NCBI GenBank assembly: GCA_030374805.1
Contig: JARGSG010000200.1
Span: 682,001 to 746,000, forward strand
DNA length: 64,000 nt
Source of the DNA: Gracilaria gracilis
Taxonomy: Eukaryota > Rhodophyta > Florideophyceae > Gracilariales > Gracilariaceae
Reading direction: 5' to 3'
Within the stretch, counting starts at the first letter, position 1. Every line of letters starts with the position of its first letter. Below are positions 42,601 through 55,251 of this stretch, piece after piece. The position numbers and the translations under genes were made by a program. A model generated the notes under the pieces. That model saw only the letters and a program-made list of their open reading frames with translations. It searched no databases and was not told the DNA's origin.

Positions 42601-42893
42601 GAGGGAGAACCGTCGAAACGGGAAGAGCTAAAGATGAGGAGTACACTTCATTGACGGGAAGAGATCACCGCTCATGCGCTGACACACCGACCATGGTCGT
42701 GCACAATGTTTCGCGAACATACCCGAGGGGTTTTTCACCCAGCTTGCTGGTCATTACGTGGCAAGCACGGTTTTCCCTGTCGGAAGGGTGTGCATTTCCG
42801 CGCGCACCGCGTGAAGGAGCCAGTTCACTACCGGTGACTACAAGAACACGTCATAGACGGAAGGAACCCACAAGCAGGTGGTTTTTATTGCTA

Positions 42894-44741
42894 CTATTCG
42901 GACCCAGTCTTACTCGTCATCACCACTCCCCTCGTTCGGAGGCTGGCCACCGCCGAGGCGTTGCGCCAGGACTTCCCGCATTGCGGAAAGGTCGCCAGTC
43001 GCAGTATCGGCGCCGAGCCCCACCCCTTGGAGAACTGCGCGATGACGGCACCGGGATTCCCGCCCGTCTGAGGAGTATTCCCGGCAACCGCCGTGGAAGT
43101 CGGAACAGCCGAAGCTGACGCCGACACCGCAGCGGCGGGCCCAGACTCCTGTGGGACAGGTTCTTCATTCTCCGGAGGAGTACCGACAACCATCGCGTCG
43201 TCATCACCGCCCGCCGCGTCGGATGCGTTATCCAACATGGGTTCATTCTCCCCGCTAGAGCCGTAATAATCGTCCGAGTCGACAAACCCAATCGGGTGAC
43301 CATCTGGGATTTTCCTCGGAGCATTCCGGAGTTCGGCCGCTTCCTCAGCGGAAATCTCCCGTTGTTCCCACGGATCGAAGTACACGAAATCCCCCGCCAA
43401 GGCGGTATTGGGCCCCAGACCTGGGCCATGTCCACCGCCGCCGGTAAGCCGGCCACTCTGCCCGATCGGGACCGCTTTCCGGTCAATACTGTCGATATAG
43501 TCGAGTAACTCGAGGACCTCTTCGGCATTAGCCTGACCCCCAAGGGGGATAGTCATATCGAGTTGACGGATACCACCCCGCACGCGCGGATGAAGGAACC
43601 GCAGTCCGTACTGGTGATAAGCCTCACTGAGGATGTACGCCGCGGCGCGGACGGCCCACTCGGTGCCTACCACCGACCAAAGCCCGCTACGCGGATCCGT
43701 TAGGAGGTATGACCCTAAATAGGTGAACACCGGAGGCAGCTCTATGTAGCACCCCCGGCATGCCTCGAGCTGAGCCCACCAGGCTGGCAGAGGGACGTAC
43801 CGACCTTGTCGGTGAGTGGGAGCAATACCCTCCACCTCCATGTTTTGATACGGAACGAAGTACCCGAAGCGGGAAAGGCAGCGACGCTCGAAGCGGATGA
43901 ATTCCTGAAGGAAGGAGGACCGGTAACGACGCGCAAGATAGCGGAATTCGGCCCGAACGATCGGTCGTTGCCAGCACAAAGCTTCCTGCCCCACAACCGG
44001 GAATCCTCGCCAAGCGAATGTCTCCAACGGCGACAGCCGGTCGCAATGGCTCATCTCCCCGCGGTGGCGGTACTGCTCGACGTCGAACCTCATCTCTTGC
44101 GGGATGAGGAACTTGAACGGAGCCCGGCTCTGCCGTTGGTGTCCAATCCGCACCAGCGCGGCGTGAGCCTGAGCTCGGGACTCGCCCGCGTAGCGGAGAA
44201 CCTGGTGTGCAGGTATGGCAACGCGCCGGCGCCAATCCCACGAAGTGGTGACGATAGCTAGCAGGTTCCCGAGGAGACGCTCATTGCCGTCGACGTACTG
44301 AGAAATCAGCTCGTCGTCGAACACCGAGATCGGGTGGAACCACGGCGCAAGCCAGAGGCGCATAGCCTGTTGCCGATTGTTCGGGTTGAGTTCTACGAGG
44401 GAGTCGTAGGACGGCCAATTGCCGCCCGCCCCGGAGCAGGTTGACGCCCCAACTTGGGAAGGGATCGCCACTGTCCCGGACGGTTGTCCCTGGTTCGCAC
44501 CAGTCTCCTGCCCGCCTTGCGGCAAGGGCACGGAACGGAAGCCGGTGAATCCCCCTGATTGGGGTTGCTGAGAGCCACTCATGGTGAGGTCGATGACAGG
44601 AGTCGGAGGAGCGTGGTAGTTGGTAACCGAGGTGTCGGGAAGAGATGCTGGAGCAAGGGCAACTGCGGATGCAGGAGTGTGCGTTGGTGGAGAACGAGAA
44701 GTTGCCGGCGAGCCGGAAGAGGGCGTCCTTTTATCCTCCAT
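42894..44741 (-). CDS. Antisense ORF of element A, unknown function
   Basis: A 615-codon open frame on the strand opposite to gag-pol, wholly between pol and the 3' LTR. The start is either 44741 or, more likely, the internal Met at 44582, which aligns with the start of the element B homologue (MSGSQQPQSGGFTGFRSVPL here; FTGFRSAPL in B). After a Gly/Gln-rich N-terminus come conserved blocks: WPSYDSLVELNPN, APWFHPISVFDDELI, VTTSWDWRRRVAIPAHQVLR, SRAPFKFLIPQEMRFDV, ELPPVFTYLGSYL, IPLGGQANAEEVLELLDYID, GHPIGFVDSDDYY, then an acidic Ser/Pro-rich C-terminus. Tryptophan-rich, no membrane segment, no known domain recognised. It would need its own promoter, perhaps in or near the 3' LTR read backwards. 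It could be an env replacement, a regulator, or captured host gene. Confidence 0.75.
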   Translation of the reverse strand: MEDKRTPSSGSPATSRSPPTHTPASAVALAPASLPDTSVTNYHAPPTPVIDLTMSGSQQPQSGGFTGFRSVPLPQGGQETGANQGQPSGTVAIPSQVGASTCSGAGGNWPSYDSLVELNPNNRQQAMRLWLAPWFHPISVFDDELISQYVDGNERLLGNLLAIVTTSWDWRRRVAIPAHQVLRYAGESRAQAHAALVRIGHQRQSRAPFKFLIPQEMRFDVEQYRHRGEMSHCDRLSPLETFAWRGFPVVGQEALCWQRPIVRAEFRYLARRYRSSFLQEFIRFERRCLSRFGYFVPYQNMEVEGIAPTHRQGRYVPLPAWWAQLEACRGCYIELPPVFTYLGSYLLTDPRSGLWSVVGTEWAVRAAAYILSEAYHQYGLRFLHPRVRGGIRQLDMTIPLGGQANAEEVLELLDYIDSIDRKAVPIGQSGRLTGGGGHGPGLGPNTALAGDFVYFDPWEQREISAEEAAELRNAPRKIPDGHPIGFVDSDDYYGSSGENEPMLDNASDAAGGDDDAMVVGTPPENEEPVPQESGPAAAVSASASAVPTSTAVAGNTPQTGGNPGAVIAQFSKGWGSAPILRLATFPQCGKSWRNASAVASLRTRGVVMTSKTGSE

Positions 44742-44784
44742 GGTTGCCGCCGTCGTTTCTTTCTGTGAGGTGATACTTCCGCCT

Positions 44785-44796
44785 AATGGGGGGATA
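44785..44796 (+). other. Polypurine tract of element A
   Basis: AATGGGGGGATA immediately before the 3' LTR start at 44797; element B has GAGGAGGGGGATA in the same place. Confidence 0.6.
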
Positions 44797-45542
44797 TGTA
44801 GTGCAACGCCCTCTGATGGAGGTTTTGACTACTTAGTCATATTCCGACCTGTCGGGCGGGTGCTTCAAATGGAAGTATATGAATAGTAACAACCACTGTA
44901 GTGGGAACGACACGTGGGACACGGTTGAGCCAGGAGGTTGGTCACGGCGCGTGGGTAATTACCACTGGGCGTGGGCCTAATTTAGTTAGTTTATTTAATT
45001 AGTGTTGGTGCGAGCTCACTACTTAGCCCAGCGGCGACCTCGCCGCCCTGCACAGTAAAGTTCCCCCAAACAGGGTTGGCTCTATACTTCTTCGCCTTCG
45101 GCGGTCATCGACTCCTTCCAGGAGAGAGGCTCCGTTGCCTACGGGTAGTGTATCCTCCCTGCGTCACCTAACAGGACCCATTCGTGGGAGTGTTTTCCGC
45201 TTGTGTCGCGTTCGACCCTGTACAGGGATAACCCCGGTGTTTACCGTAGCCCTTTTTGCCCTTTCCTCCTTTTCCTTCTTTCCATCCCCGGCTCTCGCGG
45301 ATTCCTTTTCTCTTTCCCCACTTTTGTGGACTCGTGCCTCTCTCGAGGGCCCGTTCACCCACACACGTGTTACCAACACCTATCCTTGCTCAACTCTCTA
45401 CGCCCGTCGTGACGGCTTGGCCTCGGCTTACACCGGACTTCGTCGTGCCTTGCCAGAGAGGCTCTGTCTGCTAACTACCCTCGTACCGAGGAAGATCTCG
45501 GACGTCTTCGTGGTGTCTTTCCGCCTCTGGCGTTGCACCGCA
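44797..45542 (+). repeat. 3' LTR of element A
   Basis: 746 bp starting TGTAGTGCAACGCCCTCTGA and ending TTGCACCGCA, followed by the ATATG target duplication. Shorter than the 5' LTR by one gap of about 22 bases in the CACGTGGG region. Confidence 0.85.
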
Positions 45543-45547
45543 ATATG

Positions 45548-46189
45548 TGTAATCAAGTTCACGACTTCTATAGTATAGTGGGCCCGAGTCGGTGTGCATT
45601 GTAAGCGATTGGCCGTTCACGTACGAAGGGGTAGTGCACGGCAGATGGGTTCAGTGGCACCGCCACGTTTATGATTTAGTGATCGATTGTCGGACGTGTT
45701 GGCACAACGTATACGTTGGACACGTGTGCTGGTTGGGTGGTGACCAGGCAAATTAGACCGATCGTACAGTAGTTAGTAGGGGGCCCAAACCCGATATTTA
45801 GTTGTAGCTCGGATCTCCCCAGGCCCCAATCGTAAACGTCAAGCACCTTCTGCCGAACGTCTTCCTTGTCAACTTGCGTTAAACTAGACCGCACGGCTAC
45901 TTCTTTATTGGGTTTATCATACCGTTCGTACCCTTCCCCACGTTCCTGTACGTGCCTGGTGATACCAACCGTCCACTCCACCCTCGACCGCCCGGTGCTT
46001 CCGCCTTTAAACTCCGCTCGGACTCATTACAGTCACACGACTGTACGCTGCCGCCGCTCCCGTCTCAAGACCACTTCGGACTCTATCCCTTTTTGTGCAT
46101 TATAACACAACGTTTTTCGACGACCAGCCCATCTTCCATCCTTTTTTTTTGGTGTAACACGAAGCAACGACGAGGTACATACTCTTCAT
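45548..46189. other. Spacer between elements A and the copia remnant
   Basis: A minus-strand frame at 45676-45981 (DVYDWGLGRSELQLNIGFGP) could be a remnant of the same decayed region seen at 33494-34139, since element A split this locus. No family recognised. Confidence 0.3.
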
Positions 46190-46565
46190 TCGGTGCTGAG
46201 ACATTGGTTTGCTCAGAAGCAACAGATTGTGGGTTTGACATGAGGGAAACCTTGAACGGCATCTTTCATCACTGCAAAATTTCCCAACCTATTCTTGTGG
46301 ATGCAAAGGCAATCTTTGACACGATAACTACCCTACATGAGTGCCGAAAGAGTTTCGGCTTTGCCAAACTGTCACAATGATAATAGATGCATTCCAGTCG
46401 AGGGAGCTGGACATGGTGACTGGGAGCTTGGGTACTCCGAACATTGGAGTTGCAATAACGAAACATAAAACTAAACATCCATCCAATATGAACAACATGC
46501 TACGTGAAGGGTCCTGGTCTATCGACATCGCGAAAAGCAAAAGACATAGCTCCGAATCCTGGATA
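46190..46565 (+). mobile_element. Copia RNase H remnant
   Basis: Plus-strand reading shows the copia RNase H pattern: AETLVCSEATDCGFDMRETL, ILVDAKAIFDTIT (from the usual DSKSLFDTI), then MIIDAFQSRELDMV and GVAITKHKTKHPSNMNNML (from the usual ADALTK ending). Only the last part of pol is present, without LTRs. It is broken and old. Element B inserted just to its right. Confidence 0.6.
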
Positions 46566-46720
46566 TGATAAGTCCTCTATGGTTTTCTGGCAGGGTGCTA
46601 CCGCGACGGGGTGTGTGAGAGAATGACGTACAGTTCTCCTACTAACGTACAAACTACATCTACTTTGCTCTAAGTAGTACGTCACATAGTTAGGCGAACG
46701 GCCGCTTAGTATCCCTAAAT

Positions 46721-47572
46721 TGAAGGACAACACTCGTAAAAGGAGGCTTCGAGGACTTAGTGAATTTTCCGCATTGATGCGTAGAGTCGATATATGAGCT
46801 GTACCGCCGCTGGCGGGGTGTTGCGCTCCAACTGTTTTTGAGGTTGTACACGTGGGATGTACGGCCTGAGCTATCGCCCAGCGGGCGTGACGGGAACACG
46901 TGTTGCACGGATACCCAGGAGGCGATGCCACTAGCATTGCTGTATTTACTACATATATTTGATACTTTATTTGGCCGGTGCGCCCACTGTCAGGGGCCGC
47001 GCCGAGCTCACTACTTAGTAGGTTGAGCTATACTTCCTCAGTAAATCACCCTTGTCAAGCAAGGGCTTCCTGGCTCTAGCTATCACGCCTTCGCGGGCTG
47101 TTCACCTCCAAGTGGAGTGACAACCGCGTTGTTCACGTATAGTTACCCACCCTTGTGGCGCTTAGAGTATTATCACTGCGTCTGCGTGTCGTCACGACTA
47201 ATGTAGTATACTCGCCCCAGTATTGGGTTTCGTTTGTGTGTTACGCACCTATCCACACTCTTCTGGACCCCTTTGCCTCTCTTTGGGTTTTTTCTACTGC
47301 CCGCTCTCACGTGGCTCGCCGTCCGACATCGTGTGGCCGCCGTTCCACTCTTACGAGGCTCAGTCTTGAGACCGCTCTTCGCACGTGTCTCTACACGGTA
47401 CCCGGTCTGCAATGTACACTCCGACGCTCGTCGTGACGGTTTGACTTCGGTTTACACCTGGCTAGTCGTTTTATTCCTGGAATGCTCCGTTCGCTGTGCT
47501 ACCTCCACGAGAGGAAGATCCCGAACATCTTCGTGGCTATTTCGCTCTTCCCGCCAAAGGCGGTGCACTACA
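46721..47572 (+). repeat. 5' LTR of element B
   Basis: 852 bp starting TGAAGGACAACACTCGTAAA and ending GTGCACTACA. The middle 250 bp is almost identical to the 3' LTR while the first 200 bp differs more. The primer-binding site TGGTCTCCCGACTTA follows at 47576-47590. Confidence 0.85.
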
Positions 47573-48039
47573 AAGTGGTCTCCCGACTTAGAAATCGTGC
47601 TTTTGGATTGATTCCGAAGTTCAGTTCATTCTCGAGACTGCTCTCGTATCTTTTATCTTCTTTAGGAGGTTTATTGGAATCCCCAGCCAATTGGCTGTCG
47701 GTAATCCTGTTGTATGGTTGTTTTGATTATGTCGTCATCGGATCGTCCGAGGAAGCGCAGTCAGACTGGACGCACGGATCCACTGCCTCTCTCGCGGATC
47801 CCGACCGGTTCACAGTCCCGTACGGAAGGGGTACCGGATGCCTACGTCGCTTTGACAATCTCTAAATCTCCGGCCACGACGTTGAATAACCCTCGTCGAG
47901 GTGATGGTCCGGCTCCTGCCGTTGCTGGTCCCGCCCCTATCGTAGGAGGTACGGTCCCTTCCGTAGCTCCCACTTTGGAGGCACTTGTGAGGGCTACTGT
48001 CAATGACACCCCCCACTTAGCTATAGAAGAGCAGTTCGC

Positions 48040-49260
48040 TCATTGCGGGCTGCCCACGCTACCCTTGCTAAGGGGCTTTCTTCTCTTCGAAAGAAGGTAA
48101 AGGATGCCGCTTTGCAGACTGTTTCTGAGGATCTCCCCGTATTGCGTGGTAATGTCAACTCTCTTCTTGAGGCTTTTAGAGGACCAACTCTCTCCGTAAA
48201 AGACGTGCCTGAGAACTTCACTCGCCTCCGCACCCGTCTGGAGACGATCGAACAGACTGTCCTTGCTGGAGCTAACCTTCTGGCAGAGCCAGCCGCTGTC
48301 TTCTATCGGGGTAAGAATGCCAGGAATCCCAAGGCACGCAAGGAGCGGAAGGACTACGGGTCTGACTCTTCAGTTTCTTCGCGGTCTTTCCGCCGGTCGT
48401 CCGGGACTGACAAGTCTGACTCGTCGGTATGGGACGCCCCTCGTGAGCGTTCATCTCGCTCAAAGCGGTCATCGGCCACCCAGGGTGTGATCCACGCCCG
48501 CACGAAGGTAAGGAAGCACTCTGGATTGAAAGAGTTGAAGCCTACGTAGGCTTAGTACCTACGAACCCTCTCTATAAAAAGGTGTTGTCGTACAGGTATT
48601 ACCGTTTGGAGAACACCTCTTTGGACCGAACCTCCCGGGGAACCGGAAAAGTTAAGGACTGCATCAAGCGAATGCAGCTTTCACTTCGAAACCAACTGTT
48701 CTCAGGTGAGGACCCCATTTTTGTGTTGGATCTCCTTGCACGCTTTGTAGTGGAAGCCGACATCCTGGGGATGAATGAAGGACAGGCGTTTATCGCGCTG
48801 CCCTATTTCCTGCGTGGACTGGCAGATAATCAATACAACTCTGTAAGAGGCTCGTCACGTGCCTCCGAAGGAGGGGTTATCTGCTGACCCGAAGCAGTTC
48901 AGTACCTTCTGAGGTCCTATGACACTGGCTTTGCGATCCAGTCGGCTATCCTCGCTCTGCGGGATACGAAACAACGCCCTAGCGAAACGGAAACCGATTA
49001 CTCGGTGCGCTTGAAAAAGGCGTTCCACCGTAGCGGTAATGTTTATTCCGCTAAAGAAAGTTGTACCATGTTTCTCGACGGGCTTGACCCGGCTATAAGG
49101 ACCTTGGTAGCCCGTAGCCGGGAAGAGATCCGTAAGATTACGTATTTGAAACTTGTGCAATACGCACGCGCCGAAGGCGACGCGTTGCACGCGAGAGCCC
49201 CGGCAAGCCGGTCAAAGTCCGCTGAAGCAGTGATGTTGGAACCGGGACCCCCTCAGCATC
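48040..49260 (+). other. gag region of element B
   Basis: Contains the same capsid-like core as element A (YRYYRLENTSLDRTSRGTGK, CIKRMQLSLRNQLFSGEDPI). Broken. Confidence 0.65.
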
Positions 49261-49999
49261 GATGATGGCTGATGAACACTCCAATAGGGAGTATGATCAA
49301 GTCCAGTTCGCCCGTAGTGACGTGTTGTCGATCCCGACCACGGAGCTCCCATCCACCGCAGAAGCGTCATACCAAACGGCGGCGGATGATACACTGCTAT
49401 ATGCAGACTCGAACCGTCTTCGCCCACCTCTTATCCCGTACGAGGACGGCGGAACTCGCTGCTCGGGGCCTGGCTGGCACGACTCTCGCTCGGCGGTACG
49501 ATTCCCGAACGCTCGGAATGCCAACGCTCCTCGTGGATTTTTCTCTCACCTCTTTTACACTCGAGGGCATACGTCACCGCAGTACGTTTTAACCATGCGT
49601 GAATAGGCTCAATTCATCGCGAATTATGAAGCCCTCTCGCCTGAGGAAAAATCTTCGGTCCCGATGGCATCTTACATCCGCGCAAAGATGGACATTCCAC
49701 GCAACATTGCGGCTCCGATTGCCCAAAATGTGGTGACCTCACACCTTTGTGTTGTTATGGAATGGACTGCGGAATCCTCGGACACGGCAGCGCCCGCTTT
49801 GATGATCCAGAGTTCTGAGCAGCCGCCTCCGGCGGAACACGCCCAGAAAAACTAATTTTTGGAGTCTCCTCTCTTGGAGAGGCGCCCTCAGAGTTGAGGC
49901 TGAAAGCGCCTGAGGCGTCCCTGCCTCGCTCCCCGGTCCGAATCCTTTCGAGTAAGCAGGCCGTCGAAGACATGAACTCGGAACATCTTGGTGTTCTGC

Positions 50000-52900
50000 G
50001 TCGTCCGTGGATAGGGGTAAGAAATAACCGGTTCCCAGATAGAGTTATGGTAATGGTCAAACGCCATTACAAGGTGTATGCAGACCTCGGCCTTTCACTC
50101 CAGTTCATGGTGCGATTTCTCACTGTCTTAGATACAGGTGCTGGTCCGAATCTCGTCGTGAAGACGGCTTTACCGCCGGCACTGTGGTCACAGATCCGCC
50201 GTAGCTTGATACCTGAAGTCGCCGACGCAAATAACAACCCGTTGTCAACGGTTGGAACAATTGAGTTGGTAATTCGCTTGGATTCATGCGTAGTAAAGCT
50301 CGAATTCGTCGTATTCCGGACATTGGCTGCCCCAGTCATTTTGGGTTGTGACTTTTGCGACCGCTTTGTTGAGGCCACTAGGCCCCGCCAGAGGCGGGTA
50401 GAAATGGAAGATGGGTCGTCGGTACCGATTGTTCGTAGTCCTTTGAGACGTGCCTCCAAGAAGCACGTATCTCTCCCTGCAGCGCAGGAGGCACCACCGA
50501 ATTCTCGGGAATCCACGAAGCTTTGTGTTGCGTCTACTACTCGCGTGCCCCCGGAGTCTCAATTATGAGTACCGGTTAATGCCCGTCAATACGGCTTACG
50601 AATCGTCCAAACACTGCCGTCGTTGTATGATAAGTACACTCTTGTCATTGCTAATGGTGTAGTCCAAGTGAAACCGGATAACCCGTTTTACGTTCTGATT
50701 GCCAATCTTGGCAAAACAACCCAGTATCTGGTGAAAAACCAAGTCATTGGGTCCGTTATGCCTCACCCAACTGCGTTGGTCCCGACGAAGATGACAGCCG
50801 CCGATGTCCTTGGTCTCGCTCACTCTAACGAGGGGGACGAGGTCGAAACTCAAGCACCTAGTCGCTCGGGAAACGCTACTGCGAACACAGAGAAGAATCG
50901 CGTCGCAACGAGTTATGATCGGTTGGACCCAGTGAAGGAGTTGGAGAACCTTGATCTTGGACATGTTCCGGACTCACACCGCGAGAAAGTGCGTGGGATG
51001 TTCCGTGAGTTCACCATTATGTGGGACGGTTAGCTTGGAGAGATAGATGCCACGGAGCACCGGATTGATTTGCTCTCGAACTCTCGGCCGATGGCCCAAC
51101 ACCCGTACTGGGCAGGGCCTAAAACTAGAGAAAAAGAGCAGTTCCAGGTGGATAAAATGCTCCGCGCAGGCGTCATTGAACCAGCACATTCGCCGTGGGC
51201 ATCTCCAGTCGTGCGGGCACCGGAATCGGATGGTTTCTGGCGTTTTTTCATCGACTACCGTCGGCTGAACGCTGTCACCGTCAAGGACGTGTACCCAATT
51301 CCACGTATGGACGAATAAATCGATTCAATCGGAAACGAGACCATATTCACGGAACTAGATGCTAATTGGGGATACTGGCAGGTGCCTGTCAGAGAGCAGG
51401 ACCGTGACAAGACTGCTTTTGTCTGTCATTCTGGCCTCTACCGTTTCAAACGGATGCTCTTTGGTTTGACCAACACTCCCCCTACTTTTCAGCGTGCTAT
51501 TGATATCCTACTGGCCCGCTTCAAGTGGCGTACGTGTCTCGTCTACCTCGAAGACATCATCGTCTTCTCAGATAATCTGGATGATCACCTCACCCATGTT
51601 AGGGATATAATGGCTGCCTTACGGGACACCGGAATAACACTCAAGCTGACGAAATGCAAATTTTTTACGGATACTGTCAAGTATCTGGGTCACATAATCC
51701 GTCCTGGACGAGTCATGATCGAAGAAACTCGAGTGAATTCGCTGAAGCAGGCAACGGAACCCTGGACGAAACCCGAACTTAGATGCTTTTTTGGATCGGT
51801 CAACGTCTACAGACGGTTTATTCCCAACTTCGCAGACATTGCGGCACCTCTCAACGCGTTATTGCGGAAAGTACAACCGCCGGAGCTGGAGCCGTTTACA
51901 CCCGTTCAGACGGAATCCTTGAGCTCTCTCATAGAGGCAGTTACTTCAGCACCAGTTCTATCGCTGCCGAAGCCGGGATTTACCTACACCGTTGATACAG
52001 ATTCGAGTGACTACCAGGTAGGTTGTGCTTTGTTTCAGACCACCCCAGAGAGGGAACGCAAGCCAATTGGACACTGGTCCCGTTCGTTGAACGTGCATGA
52101 GAAGAATTACTCCGTTTCGGAGAAGCAATGCCTCGCCGTGGTATGGGCGCTGTGTACGCTACGCCCCCACATAATGGGCGCGCACCTCACCGTTTACACG
52201 GATCACTCATCGTTACGATGGCTACTCTCCATATCAGAGCCTTCTGGCCGCTTAATGCGGTGGAGACTGCGCCTTGCAGAATTCGACTTTGACGTCACCT
52301 ACAAGAAGGGCGTCAACAACAAGCAGGCAGACGCGCTTTCGCGGTTATCCACCACGGGGGAGGCTCTAACCGTCCATGACGAGGAGATTCACTGTTCTAC
52401 AATAGATGATACCTCGATATGCATGGAAAAAGACGCAGAAGAGGACTGGCCCGATGATACGGAGTTGGACCGGTAACTATATGAGTTACTCGCTGCCAGC
52501 GAACCAGAGAAACCCCCACCAGAGAACTTCGTGCCCGTCACGACGGAAGAGATGATTAGAGAACAGTAAAGAGATCTCTATTGCACGAAGACTGGGGCAC
52601 AACTCAATGGAGGGGCTAACCTCCCTATTCAGGTGAATGACGTTGGATATCTCGTTCACACGGTGACCGGATCTCCACAGATAGTGGTACCACAGCCTTA
52701 CAGTCAAAAGTACTACACTTATCGCACTACGCCAAGCTGAGTGGCCATGTGGGTGGAAGGAAGCTTTACCTTACACTCCGCAGGAGGTTCTGTTGGCCAG
52801 CCATGGCTGTAGAATGTTACGCAACCGTGCGGTTCTGCCCCGAGTGCGCTCGGAATCACGTCAAGCTCCACCGCCATGCGACGAAGTTGAAGTTGTTCCC

Positions 52901-53400
52901 CGCAAGGCCGCCGCTCGAGTTCGTAGCTATCGACATCCTCAGCCCGTTCCTCGCTACTAAGCGACGCAATAAGTTCTTACTCGTAATAACGGACCGTTTT
53001 TTGAAACTTGTTTGTACTGTGCCGTTGCGCAGAATCTCGCCGTTGACGGTGGCGCAAGCATTTGTAACTCACTGGGAATTTGTCTACTGTCCGCCGGTTA
53101 ACCTACTCTCCAAAAACGGGAAACAATTCGCCTCACTATTTCTCGGGGATGTGTGCAGAATTCTGAACGTCAAGAATCTCTTTACGACCACCTACCACCC
53201 CCAGTGTAATGAACAGGCTGAACGGTTTAACCGGACACTGTTGGCCGCTCTTCGTTCATACGTAGCTGATCACCCCACTACGTGGAACTTGCTCACCGAT
53301 GCGCTAACCTTTGCGTATATTACTCAGGCACACCGTACAACGGAGCTCACTCCATTTGAATTGGTTCTTTCTCGAACTCCACCACCTGTGGCACTCGAAC
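50000..53400 (+). other. pol region of element B: protease, RT, RNase H, integrase
   Basis: Protease with VLDTGAGPNLVV; RT with FIDYRRLNAVTVKDVYPIP and VYLEDIIVFSDNLDDH; RNase H with TVDTDSSDYQVGCALFQTTP; integrase with GRKLYLTLRRRFCWPAM and YHPQCNEQAERFNRTL. The order and residues follow element A closely. Broken. Confidence 0.8.
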
Positions 53401-53799
53401 CATAGCCTACGCTGGATCAGTTTCCTTCTAAAATGGGATACCGTGACGACTGGAAGACCTGGATCTCACAGCTGGTCCCCGCCGCACGACGATCAATGGC
53501 GCGCTCACAAGCCGCTTATAAGCGTGATTTCGACACGCGAGCACCAAGCAAGCCGATGACCTTTAAAGCAGGAGATTATATTTTCATCCGTAAGGAGTAC
53601 TGGAAACCGGGCAAGGAGAAGCACCATAAACTCTCACCCGTCGCGAACGGACCTTTCAAGACGATTGCGGTTGAACCAGACACTGTCGCTGTCGAGATGG
53701 ATCAAAATCATGAACACATCTCCTGCGACCGCGTGGTGTTTGCACCCCCGCCGACGGATGCCCAGAGTACTGCTGAGCCCTCGACCGCCACAGCGGAGG

Positions 53800-55150
53800 C
53801 ATAACCTACAGGCCCCACTGGTTTACTTCGCCCGACAAAGTTGCCGCACCCGAATAGGAGACTCTCTGACCTTCCGATTCTATGGGATCCTGACCGTTTT
53901 GGTCCTGCGTTGAATTCGTCCTCGCCACGCGGCGTAATCACTCGCGCTCTCGGCGCGTCTTCAATGCTACCCCATACCGCTTCATCTAAGGAGGAGGAGG
54001 GGCCTTCTCATCGCCATCGCATGGATAATTCCGCGCCTTCGCGTGCTGAACCACGTGCTACACGGGATAGTGACAGGACAACTGTACCGAAGCAGCCCTC
54101 CTGGCCCCCCGGTATACCGAAATTGCCACCCCCTGGACATGCCGCGCAGGACTCGTCAGTTGATGCCCCCGCAGCGCGGAACAGCACCAAATACGTTCAG
54201 TCCATGCCAGCGAGGCCGTTGTCTACACCGAGTAAGGCACCCGGAGACCGGAGCCCCGCGCACGATACTGGCACACCGCCTAAGAGGCATTTGAGCTCGC
54301 ACGTCCAGGACGAGGAAGTTACGTCAGCAACGCAAGAGCCAACAGCACCCGAGGCAGGCCAAACCGCGGATACTTTGCCAGATGTCCCGCAGGGGAGCCC
54401 AATCCGTGTCACACGGAGCACAGTTGTGCAACATGAACGTTCAACCGGGGGCCCAAGCTCGCAAGTTACTGCGCCAACTCCTGTAAACAGGGAGACGGAA
54501 CACGCCACGGCGCAGGGAACTCACAGCCAACCGTTGCCATCGTCACGTGCACGCACGGCGAAGCCGGTCGAAGCTCGCGAACGGCCAACTTTGCCGCATC
54601 AGCTGGATACGCCACCATCGTCGGAACGACCGCCACCACCCAAGCTTGCGGTACGCCCACCAGGCACCCCCGCATGGGAAGGAGCTACACTGACACGTGG
54701 AAACGTGATACACGGCACCGCGAGGCGCTTGAACGTTGAACGAATCGTGGGAAAAGACCGCGCGAGCGAGACTGGGGACACCACTCGGTATCACCGGAAC
54801 GCACCCACTGCCGATTGAGAGGCCCTTCAGCCACCCACTGATGTCGTGACAACATGGCAAGGCTGGGAAGTCTTTCGAAAGGAGTTTATAGTTGACCACA
54901 TCGTAGAGCATTCTTACCACCCAATGAGGTACATACAGTATCTCGTCTGTTGGTACGGCTTTCCACCCAAGGCTGACTCGGACGAGCCCATTGAGCATCT
55001 ACCACGACCTAAAGTGGTGCAGTACCATCGGCGTACTCTCACGGGACTCCCGGCTACGATCGACAACGCACAAGTGGGACAGTGCGCCCCGAATGGGAGG
55101 AAGTTGAAGCAGAGCAGAAGAACTGGAAGCAAGAAGAGGAAGGAACACTT
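53800..55150 (+). other. Pro-rich linker and chromodomain-like tail of element B
   Basis: A Pro/Thr/Ser/Arg-rich stretch followed by EFIVDHIVEHSYHPMRYIQY and YGFPPKADSDEPIEHLPRPK, clearly homologous to the tail of element A. Confidence 0.6.
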
Positions 55151-55251
55151 TTGAAAGGAAACAATACGTCTTAGGGGAAAGCAGGTTTATTGGCCAGGAA
55201 GGCTAATCCCTACGACACCACCGCTTATCGGGAATCATGAGGAAGAAAAGA

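Larger units (their letters stand above)
34145..45542 (+). mobile_element. Ty3/gypsy LTR retrotransposon (element A), broken
   Basis: 11.4 kb with LTRs at 34145-34913 and 44797-45542 and a perfect 5-bp target duplication ATATG (34140-34144, 45543-45547). Sense-strand parts are gag (about 35034-36690), aspartic protease (about 37430-37800, DTGAG), reverse transcriptase (about 38570-39200, YLDDIIVFS), RNase H (about 39400-39780), integrase (about 40130-40830) and a chromodomain-like tail (about 42390-42560). An antisense ORF fills 42894-44741 before the 3' LTR. The LTRs differ by a few percent and by a gap of about 22 bases, suggesting moderate age. About five breaks interrupt the sense genes. 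Confidence 0.9.
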
